Positions 57,936 through 64,000 of a stretch of 64,000 bases of DNA are shown here, one piece after another (the first letter of the stretch is position 1; each line of letters opens with the position of its first letter). Position numbers and translations under genes: made by a program. The DNA is from Halomonas sp. 54_146. Its GTDB lineage: Bacteria > Pseudomonadota > Gammaproteobacteria > Pseudomonadales > Halomonadaceae. Below the pieces are notes generated by a model, which searched no databases, was not told the DNA's origin, and saw only the letters and a program-made list of their open reading frames with translations. The stretch covers positions 124,001 through 188,000 of the forward strand of contig NZ_LGEN01000001.1 of the NCBI RefSeq assembly GCF_001507855.1, in the 5' to 3' direction.

Positions 57936-59672
57936 GTGACTGATTCAAGTTGGAGTATCTACAAGCGGTTGTTGAGCTATGTTAAACCGCATTGGCGGGC
58001 GTTTGCGCTGGCGCTGGTAGGGTTTGTTATTTATGCCGCTTCAAGTACCGCGCTGGCGGAAATGATGAAGCGTTTGATTGATGGTATTCAAAACCCTGAT
58101 GCGGCCTTCCGGCTTTTATTGCCGCTGTTTGTCATCATCATGTTTTCGGCGCGGGGGCTGGGCACCTTCTTAAGCACCTACTTTATGGCTTATGTGGGGC
58201 GTTACGTGATCCACACCCTGCGCTGCAAGGTGTTTGCCCACTTGCTTCATCTGCCGGGCTGGTTTTTTGACCACCACTCCAGTGGCCAGCTGGTATCTCG
58301 GGTGACCTATCACGTTGAGCAAGTGGCGGGGGCAGCCACCAAAGCCGTCACAATCATTCTGCGGGAAGGCTTATTTGTCATTGGCCTGGTGCTTTACCTG
58401 CTGTGGACCAACTGGATGTTAACGCTGCTGTTTTTGGGCGTGACGCCGATTATCGCCGTGGTGGTGAACTATGTCAGTAAGCGGTTTCGGCGGATTTCAA
58501 AGCGCATTCAGCACTCCATGGGCGATGTGACGCATATTGCTTCAGAAGCGCTGTCGGGTTACCGCGTTGTGCGTACCCACGGCGCAGAGGATTATGAAAA
58601 GCAGCGCTTTGAACGGGTAAGTGAAGAGAATCGCCGCCAGAGCATGAAAGAAGCCATGACAAGAGCGGTTAGCTCGCCGGTGATTCTAATGCTCGTGGCG
58701 ATCTCCATGGCACTGCTGGTATGGCTGGCCATGGCACCCTCGCTAATGGAAAACATGACGCCCGGGGAGTTTGTTGCTTTTATCACCGCGGCTGCGCTAA
58801 TGATTAAGCCCGTGCGCCAATTGACCGAGATTAACGGTGAAATTCAGAAAGGGCTGGCGGCCGCGGCAGAGCTTTTTGGGCTATTGGATATGACACCGGA
58901 GCACGATGACGGCAAGCATATTGCCAGCCGTTTAAGCGGTGAGGTGGTGATTGAAAATGTCAGTTTTCGCTATGCAGAAGACCAGCCCAACGTGCTGCAC
59001 AATATTAACCTTCGCGTGGCACCAGGCGAGCTAGTGGCTATTGTTGGCCGCTCGGGGAGCGGTAAGTCAACGTTGGTGAGCCTGCTGCCACGCTTTTATC
59101 GCGCAAGCGAAGGCAGTATTACCATTGATGGTATTAATATCGATGAGTACGCGCTTGGGCCGCTGCGCCAGCAAATTGCCCTGGTATCGCAGCAGGTCAC
59201 GCTGTTTAACGCCTCCATTGCCGCTAATATTGCCTACGGTGTGGAAAACCCCGACCCCCAGGCCGTTAAAGCAGCCGCTGAGGCAGCCTACGCCCATGAG
59301 TTTATTGATAAGCTTCCCAAGGGTTATGAGACTATCGTGGGGGAAAACGGCGTGATGCTCTCGGGCGGTCAACGCCAGCGGCTGGCGATCGCCCGAGCAA
59401 TTTTTAAAGATGCGCCGCTGCTGGTGCTGGATGAAGCCACCTCGGCGCTGGATACAGAATCTGAGCGCTATATCCAAAAAGCCCTTGAGCGCGTCTGTGA
59501 AGGGCGAACAACGTTGGTTATCGCCCACCGCTTATCGACTATCGAGCGTGCCGACCGGATTGTGGTGATGGATCAAGGGCGCATTATCGAAGAAGGCTCC
59601 CATCAAGCGCTGCTGGATGCCAACGGGGCGTATGCGGCGCTGCACCAGCTACAGTTTCAAGAGGCGCTATGA
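57936..59672 (+). CDS. msbA: lipid A / phospholipid flippase MsbA
   Basis: Homodimeric ABC exporter that flips lipid A-core across the inner membrane. Six-helix transmembrane domain (about 1-310) and an ATPase domain with Walker A GRSGSGKSTLVSLL, signature LSGGQRQRLAIARAIF and Walker B LLVLDEATSALD. 578 residues from a GTG with AGGAG five bases upstream; E. coli MsbA has 582. The stop overlaps the lpxK ATG by four bases. Confidence 0.96.
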   Translation: MTDSSWSIYKRLLSYVKPHWRAFALALVGFVIYAASSTALAEMMKRLIDGIQNPDAAFRLLLPLFVIIMFSARGLGTFLSTYFMAYVGRYVIHTLRCKVFAHLLHLPGWFFDHHSSGQLVSRVTYHVEQVAGAATKAVTIILREGLFVIGLVLYLLWTNWMLTLLFLGVTPIIAVVVNYVSKRFRRISKRIQHSMGDVTHIASEALSGYRVVRTHGAEDYEKQRFERVSEENRRQSMKEAMTRAVSSPVILMLVAISMALLVWLAMAPSLMENMTPGEFVAFITAAALMIKPVRQLTEINGEIQKGLAAAAELFGLLDMTPEHDDGKHIASRLSGEVVIENVSFRYAEDQPNVLHNINLRVAPGELVAIVGRSGSGKSTLVSLLPRFYRASEGSITIDGINIDEYALGPLRQQIALVSQQVTLFNASIAANIAYGVENPDPQAVKAAAEAAYAHEFIDKLPKGYETIVGENGVMLSGGQRQRLAIARAIFKDAPLLVLDEATSALDTESERYIQKALERVCEGRTTLVIAHRLSTIERADRIVVMDQGRIIEEGSHQALLDANGAYAALHQLQFQEAL

Positions 59673-60676
59673 CCCTTGCACAGTGCTGGTTAAAAGGTGC
59701 CTACCAGGGCAGTCGCTGGCTCTGGCCACTGAAGCCTTTGGGCGCGCTTTATCAGTGGGGCATGGCGCGCCGAGAGCAGGCCTATCGAAACGGTAAAAAA
59801 CAGGTCTGGCAGGCACCCGTGCCGGTTATCGTGGTCGGCAATATCACCTTGGGGGGAACCGGTAAATCGCCGCTGGTGGCGTGGCTAGCCAGCTGGCTAG
59901 TGGCTCAAGGCTGGTCGCCGGGAATCGTCAGCCGTGGTTATGGCGGTAAAGCAGCACATTATCCTTTATTGGTCACCCCTGACACTGAGGTGGCAGAAAG
60001 CGGCGATGAACCGCTGATGCTCGCCCAGCAAACGGGGCTGCCGGTGGTGGCGGACCCAAAGCGTGTGCGAGGCGTCCAAGCGCTGATCAAAGCAGGATGC
60101 GATATTATTTTGAGCGACGACGGCTTGCAGCATTTAGCGCTGGGTCGAGATATCGAACTGTTAGTGATTGATGGTGCCCGTGGCCTAGGCAATGGCCGTT
60201 GCCTGCCTGCCGGGCCACTGCGTGAATCAAAGCGCCGTCTGCAGCGTGTCGATGCCGTCATCGTCAATGGCCAAGTAGAGCGCCCTTTGCCTGCTTCTGT
60301 GCCTGCGGCTGTTACCACCATGCAGTTAGCACCGCGCTGCTGGCGCCGGCTTGAAGATGGCGCTCGCTTTCCGCTAGCCCCACTGCCGTTTACGCTGCCG
60401 GTACACGCGGTGGCGGGTATTGGCCACCCTGAGCGTTTTTTTCGCACCCTTGCAGGGCTTGGGGTTAACGGCGATTGGCACCCATTGGCCGATCACCAAC
60501 AATTTAGCGCTGAGGCACTCAACTTTACGGATAGCCGCCCTGTCATTATGACCGCCAAAGACGCCGTTAAATGCTACGCCTTGGCACCGCCCAATAGCTG
60601 GGTATTAGACGTGGAGGCAACGCTTCCACCTGAATTTGAGCACTGGCTGGCAGCACGGCTGTCGGCACTTTCCTAA
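59669..60676 (+). CDS. lpxK: tetraacyldisaccharide 4'-kinase LpxK
   Basis: Membrane-associated kinase that phosphorylates the 4' position of the lipid A disaccharide. P-loop [19 protein letters not shown], the conserved GYGG (SRGYGGKA) and [19 protein letters not shown]. 335 residues (E. coli 328). Coupled to msbA, as in E. coli. Confidence 0.96.
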   Translation: MTLAQCWLKGAYQGSRWLWPLKPLGALYQWGMARREQAYRNGKKQVWQAPVPVIVVGNITLGGTGKSPLVAWLASWLVAQGWSPGIVSRGYGGKAAHYPLLVTPDTEVAESGDEPLMLAQQTGLPVVADPKRVRGVQALIKAGCDIILSDDGLQHLALGRDIELLVIDGARGLGNGRCLPAGPLRESKRRLQRVDAVIVNGQVERPLPASVPAAVTTMQLAPRCWRRLEDGARFPLAPLPFTLPVHAVAGIGHPERFFRTLAGLGVNGDWHPLADHQQFSAEALNFTDSRPVIMTAKDAVKCYALAPPNSWVLDVEATLPPEFEHWLAARLSALS

Positions 60677-60689
60677 AGAGGACACGCAC

Positions 60690-60935
60690 ATGGATAAGGA
60701 ACTGCTGGCAATGCTGGTCTGCCCGTTGTGTAACGGCAAGCTGAAATATGATCGCGACGCTCAAGAGCTGCGCTGTCACTACGATGGATTGGCTTATCCT
60801 ATCCAAGAGGGCATTCCGGTGATGTTGCCAGAAGAGGCTCGCGTTATGGATGTGGATGAGAAGCTGCATAGCTCTTCAGAACGCTCTTCAGGACGTTCTT
60901 CGGGTCGCTCACCAGGACGTTCAGGAGACGCTTAA
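60690..60935 (+). CDS. Trm112/YcaR-family small protein with a repeat tail
   Basis: 81-residue protein. Residues 1-58 match the YcaR/Trm112 zinc-ribbon-like family ([43 protein letters not shown]), whose bacterial role is unclear. Residues 62-81 are an unusual Ser/Arg/Gly tail made of 12-bp repeats. The ATG at 60690 follows AGAGGA. It lies 13 bp after lpxK and its TAA overlaps the kdsB ATG. Same lpxK-ycaR-kdsB order as in E. coli. Confidence 0.92.
   Translation: MDKELLAMLVCPLCNGKLKYDRDAQELRCHYDGLAYPIQEGIPVMLPEEARVMDVDEKLHSSSERSSGRSSGRSPGRSGDA
60873..60932. repeat. 12-bp in-frame tandem repeat at the 3' end of the YcaR-like gene
   Basis: Five diverged units (60873, 60885, 60897, 60909, 60921) of the form TCTTCAGGACGT encode [20 protein letters not shown]. 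Confidence 0.85.
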
Positions 60936-61723
60936 TGGCCGTCTTTGATGATATGGCCGATGTCACCGTCCCTGAATTTACGGTGGTGGTGCCCGCACGC
61001 TATGGCTCTACTCGGTTACCCGGCAAGCCGCTGCTTGAGATCGCCGGGGAACCGATGGTCGCTCACGTGTGGCACCGTGCTTGCCAAAGCCAGGCCAGCC
61101 GAGTCGTGGTGGCGACAGACGATAGCCGTATTCGCGACGCCATGTTGCCCTACGGCGCCGAGGTGATTATGACTCGCGACGATCACCCTTCAGGCACTGA
61201 CCGTTTAGCCGAGGTGGCAGACAAGCTAGCGCTGGCAGAGGATGCGCTGGTGGTCAATGTCCAGGGCGATGAGCCACTGATTCCCCCCGCGTTGATTAAC
61301 CAGGTGGCGCGGCGCTTAGCCGACGACCCCGAAGCCTCGATTGCCACGCTGGCTGAGCCTATTAGCGATGTGGACACGCTGTTTAACCCGAATGTGGTCA
61401 AGGTGGTGCGTACGCTGCAGGGGCGTGCGCTATATTTTTCCCGCGCGCCCATTCCCTGGGATCGTGAGCAGTTCACAGCACCGCCCACCCTGCTGGCAAC
61501 CGATGCCTGGCTGCGCCATATCGGGCTGTATGCCTACCGTGCCGGTTTTCTAGCCGCCTACCGTGACTGGCCAGCCTCAAGCCTCGAACAGCTTGAACAG
61601 CTTGAGCAGCTACGGGCGCTGCAGCACGGCCATGTTATCCAGGTAGCGTTAGCCTGCGAGATAAACCCCGCCGGTGTTGATACCGCCGAGGATCTAGCGC
61701 GGGTGCGGGCGCTGTTGAGTTAG
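60935..61723 (+). CDS. kdsB: CMP-Kdo synthetase
   Basis: Cytidylyltransferase that activates Kdo for LPS assembly. [45 protein letters not shown] and [12 protein letters not shown] are present. 262 residues (E. coli 248), with a slightly longer N-terminus; the ATG at 60935 overlaps the preceding stop. The last nine codons lie in the first copy of a 26-bp tandem repeat. Confidence 0.96.
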   Translation: MAVFDDMADVTVPEFTVVVPARYGSTRLPGKPLLEIAGEPMVAHVWHRACQSQASRVVVATDDSRIRDAMLPYGAEVIMTRDDHPSGTDRLAEVADKLALAEDALVVNVQGDEPLIPPALINQVARRLADDPEASIATLAEPISDVDTLFNPNVVKVVRTLQGRALYFSRAPIPWDREQFTAPPTLLATDAWLRHIGLYAYRAGFLAAYRDWPASSLEQLEQLEQLRALQHGHVIQVALACEINPAGVDTAEDLARVRALLS

Positions 61724-61782
61724 CGCGGGTGCGGGCGCTGTTGAGTTAGCGCGGGTGCGGGCGCTGTTGAGTTAGCGCGGGT
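61695..61782. repeat. 26-bp tandem repeat spanning the kdsB stop codon
   Basis: Three perfect copies (61695-61720, 61721-61746, 61747-61772) and a 10-bp partial copy (61773-61782), beginning TAGCGCGGGTGCGGGCGCTG. The first copy encodes the KdsB C-terminus; kdsB stops at the TAG opening the second. The rest lies in the leader of the phosphatase gene. Confidence 0.96.
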
Positions 61783-61812
61783 TCAAGAGCCGAGAATGTA
61801 AGGAGCGCTTTT

Positions 61813-62277
61813 GTGAAAGTGTTATTTGTGTGTTTAGGAAATATTTGTCGTTCACCCACCGCAGAAGGTGTTTTTCGCCGCATGCTTGAGCAAGCGGGGA
61901 TGGCCGAGGCGGTTCAGATCGACTCCTGTGGCGTTAGCGAGTGGCACATAGGCAAAGCGCCAGACGCGCGAGCACAGCAGGCAGCGCTGCGGCGCGGTAT
62001 TGATTTAAGCGGACTGCGTGCCCGCCAGCTAAGCGAGCAAGATTTTCATGACTTCGACTACGTGCTGGGCATGGATCAGGACAATTTACGCGCCATGCGC
62101 GACCTGAAGCCCGCCAATAGCCAGGCGCATGTTGGGCTGTTGTTGGATTTTGCCGGCACCCCCGGTGCCGAAGTGCCCGACCCTTACTATGGCGGTGATG
62201 AGGGGTTTGAGAACGTTCTGAATATGATTGAAGCGGCATCAGCAGGGCTGATTCGGCACCTCAAACGTGAGCGGTAA
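61813..62277 (+). CDS. low-molecular-weight protein-tyrosine phosphatase
   Basis: Cytoplasmic phosphatase of the LMW-PTP family (154 residues). The active-site loop CLGNICRS (CX5R) is near residues 7-14 and the general-acid Asp is in EVPDPYYGGDEGFE. Family members dephosphorylate tyrosine kinases of capsule synthesis (Wzb) or arginine residues; the partner here is unknown because no Wzc-like kinase is nearby. GTG start with AAGGAG seven bases upstream. Same place as PtpA in Pseudomonas, between kdsB and murB. Confidence 0.93.
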   Translation: MKVLFVCLGNICRSPTAEGVFRRMLEQAGMAEAVQIDSCGVSEWHIGKAPDARAQQAALRRGIDLSGLRARQLSEQDFHDFDYVLGMDQDNLRAMRDLKPANSQAHVGLLLDFAGTPGAEVPDPYYGGDEGFENVLNMIEAASAGLIRHLKRER

Positions 62278-62293
62278 TGGGGTTGATGGTGTG

Positions 62294-63322
62294 ATGAATA
62301 TTCTCAACAACGTCGATTTGTCTGCCGCCAATACGCTTAGGTTGCCCTGCCAAGCACAACGCTTTACCGCGCCGCGCACCCTATCAGCGCTGCGTGATGT
62401 GCTAGGCCAGGCACGCCGCGAGGGCTGGGCTGTCACGCTGCTGGGCGGCGGCAGCAATGTGCTACTTCCCGAAAAATTACCCGGTTTGGTGGTACGTCCT
62501 GCGCTTCATCAGTGGTGGCTATCCGGTCATCAAGATGATCAAAACGCTCAGGAAGACGATGTATTTGCTCATGTTGGTGCCGGTGTAAACTGGCACGCCT
62601 TGGTAATGGCGACTGCCGCTCGTGGCCTGTGGGGCATCGAAAATCTGGCACTGATTCCGGGCAGCTGCGGCGCGGCACCCGTGCAAAACATTGGCGCTTA
62701 TGGCGTTGAGCTTGCCGATGTACTCCACGCGGTGCAGGTAATGGAGCTTGCCACTGGGCGTGTTGATTGGTTAAGTGCCGAAGAGTGCGCCTTTGGTTAC
62801 CGTGACAGCCTATTTAAAGGCGAGCTGGCAGGTGGCGTTGTGATCACGCAGTTAGTGTTGCGTTTATCGCGCACGCCAGCGCCGAAGCTTGGCTATGGTG
62901 ATATTGCCGCACGATTGCCGAGCTTTCCCACCCCGCTCGCGGTAGCTGAGGCAGTGTGTGCCATTCGGCGCGAAAAGTTGCCCGACCCTCACGTGCTCGC
63001 CAACGCAGGAAGCTTTTTCAAAAACCCGCTGGTAAATGATGAGCAGGTAACGCAGCTGCTGCGTCAATATCCCGCCATGCCGCATTTCCCGCAAGGGGGA
63101 GGCAAAACCAAGTTGGCAGCAGGCTGGTTAATTGACCAGTGTGGCCTGAAAGGGATGCGTGATGGTGCGTTCGGCGTACACCAGCATCAAGCGTTGGTAC
63201 TCGTGCACTTCGGCGGCGGCGATCGCCATGGGTTGATGAAAACAGCGAATTACATCGCTGCCCAGGTAGAGGCACGCTTTGGTGTGTTGTTAGAGCCAGA
63301 GCCACGGTTGATCAACCCTTAA
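62294..63322 (+). CDS. murB: UDP-N-acetylenolpyruvoylglucosamine reductase
   Basis: FAD enzyme that reduces the MurA product to UDP-MurNAc. FAD-binding VTLLGGGSNVLLPE, ALIPGSCGAAPVQNIGAYG, the substrate loop CAFGYRDSLFK and the catalytic Ser in ANAGSFFKNPLV are present. This is the type I form. The ATG at 62294 gives 342 residues, the E. coli length; a GTG at 62267 overlapping the phosphatase stop is an alternative. Confidence 0.96.
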   Translation: MNILNNVDLSAANTLRLPCQAQRFTAPRTLSALRDVLGQARREGWAVTLLGGGSNVLLPEKLPGLVVRPALHQWWLSGHQDDQNAQEDDVFAHVGAGVNWHALVMATAARGLWGIENLALIPGSCGAAPVQNIGAYGVELADVLHAVQVMELATGRVDWLSAEECAFGYRDSLFKGELAGGVVITQLVLRLSRTPAPKLGYGDIAARLPSFPTPLAVAEAVCAIRREKLPDPHVLANAGSFFKNPLVNDEQVTQLLRQYPAMPHFPQGGGKTKLAAGWLIDQCGLKGMRDGAFGVHQHQALVLVHFGGGDRHGLMKTANYIAAQVEARFGVLLEPEPRLINP

Positions 63323-63370
63323 CCCCCGGTTCCAGAATGTTGGCGCTGCTTTTTTTAAAATGCTGCTACT

Positions 63371-63410
63371 AAACGACAAAATCCCCGCCTGGGCGGGGAT
63401 TTTGTCGTTT
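63371..63410. terminator. bidirectional terminator between murB and rne
   Basis: An 18-bp perfect stem, AAACGACAAAATCCCCGC with its complement around CTGG. The A/T-rich outer arms supply a T-rich 3' side in both directions, fitting the convergent genes. Confidence 0.9.
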
Positions 63411-63437
63411 TAACATCTATGTCGTTTTAACATCCTA
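63404..63437. repeat. 17-bp tandem duplication at the terminator edge
   Basis: GTCGTTTTAACATCTAT (63404-63420) is followed by GTCGTTTTAACATCCTA (63421-63437). The first 14 bases are identical. It duplicates the T-rich foot of the murB terminator. Confidence 0.85.
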
Positions 63438-63442
63438 CCGAT

Positions 63443-64000
63443 TTACTCAGAGTGGGTGTCTTGCTGCGCTTGTTTGCGCTTTTCACGCGGGTCGTTATGT
63501 GCCCGGCTGCGGCGCCGACGCGGTTTAGGCGTCTCTTCAGCAGGCACCTCTTTTGCAGGCGTTGCGCTGGCCGCTGGCTGCTCCGGCTGCGCTTTTTCAG
63601 GCTCAGCCGTTTGTGCTGTAGATGCCTGCTGTTCGTCTACCTGCGCTGACTTGTCAGCAGCGGGCTCTTTAACGACGGGCTCTGCAGCGGCTGCGGGCTC
63701 TGCAGAGGCAGGCTGTTCAGCTGCAGGCTCTTCAACGGCTGTGGGTTCTTCAGCGACAGGTTTTTCTACTTTGGGCTCTTCAGCGGCTGGTGCTGGTTGA
63801 GCATTTGCCACCTCAGGTGCACTGGCTTGTGCCGTGGCATCTTGCGACGCTACGGGCTGGTTGTCGCTGCTTTCAGTGCTTTCAGTGCTTTCAGCGTGAG
63901 CATTGAGAGAAGCTGCCGGTTCTGCGGCATCTTTTTCCCTTTCAGGCAGCTCAACGCTTTCAGGCACCGCTGTGGCGTTGCTAGTGCTGGGCAGCGGCTG
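63443..64000 (-). CDS. rne: RNase E C-terminal scaffold region (partial)
   Basis: Only the 3' part is present; the frame remains open through position 64000, so the catalytic domain lies beyond the window. The visible residues are a disordered, low-complexity Ala/Glu/Pro-rich tail (repeated EEPA and STES units) ending with the basic segment PRRRRSRAHNDPREKRKQ. This is typical of the degradosome scaffold of RNase E/G proteins. The assignment depends mainly on position: in Pseudomonas rne converges on murB. Confidence 0.75.
   Translation of the reverse strand, partial: QPLPSTSNATAVPESVELPEREKDAAEPAASLNAHAESTESTESSDNQPVASQDATAQASAPEVANAQPAPAAEEPKVEKPVAEEPTAVEEPAAEQPASAEPAAAAEPVVKEPAADKSAQVDEQQASTAQTAEPEKAQPEQPAASATPAKEVPAEETPKPRRRRSRAHNDPREKRKQAQQDTHSE

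Noticed and set aside
63452-63800. Plus-strand Cys/Ala-rich ORFs at the right end
   Set aside because: They are complements of the low-complexity RNase E tail, which remains open to the window edge in the minus frame.

Overview
The window is a contiguous stretch of conserved chromosome from a gammaproteobacterium, most likely a Halomonas-type member of the Oceanospirillales. The evidence is protein-level similarity to familiar families, moderately high G+C, and a gene order that closely follows the Pseudomonas arrangement: mla-murA-hisGD-algW, rplM-rpsI-petABC-sspAB, yraPN/diaA/lpoA/rsmI, rnpB, dcw cluster, lpxC, secA, argJ, and the comEC-lpxK-kdsB-murB-rne block. I see no tRNA, rRNA, prophage, transposase or CRISPR array. 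Assignment to a genus is inference.

Layout. 1-5029 (minus strand): LPS precursor and export genes kdsD-kdsC-lptC-lptA-lptB, then rpoN. 5320-12205 (plus): mlaFEDCB lipid-asymmetry operon, ibaG, murA, hisG, hisD. 12282-13553 (minus): a DegS/AlgW periplasmic protease. 13702-16400: Nif3-like protein, ZapG/YhcB, ZapE. 16598-21625 (plus): ribosomal proteins L13 and S9, cytochrome bc1 complex, stringent starvation proteins SspA and SspB. 21761-25017 (minus): BON lipoprotein, DiaA/GmhA-like SIS protein, YraN, LpoA. 25151-26396 (plus): rsmI and the RNase P RNA. 26525-44377 (plus): the division and cell wall cluster rsmH-ftsL-ftsI-murE-murF-mraY-murD-ftsW-murG-murC-ddl-ftsQ-ftsA-ftsZ-lpxC, without mraZ. 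44536-48267: dciA (minus), a small secretory ORF and secA. 48311-52760: argJ, a MutT-ThiE fusion, and the aguA-aguB polyamine pair (minus). 52941-54941: lolC/E-type gene and lolD. 54964-63322: a DUF2062 protein (minus), comEC, msbA, lpxK, a Trm112-like protein, kdsB, a low-molecular-weight phosphatase and murB. 63443-64000 (minus): the C-terminal tail of RNase E, cut by the window edge.

Taken together this is an envelope-building region: LPS core synthesis, lipid A (lpxC, lpxK, msbA), LPS bridge (lptABC), phospholipid return (mla), lipoprotein sorting (lol), peptidoglycan precursors and septum formation, plus Sec export.

Two observations stand out. First, a 120-codon ORF (45109-45471) immediately upstream of secA encodes a signal peptide and ends in Gln-Arg-Gly-Pro-Pro followed by six residues. 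This is the architecture of a SecM-like translation-arrest export sensor, although the sequence does not resemble E. coli SecM, and its 3' end can pair with the secA leader. Second, the intergenic leaders and a few protein termini carry many unrelated short tandem duplications (9-26 bp units), several of which duplicate a ribosome-binding site or start codon.
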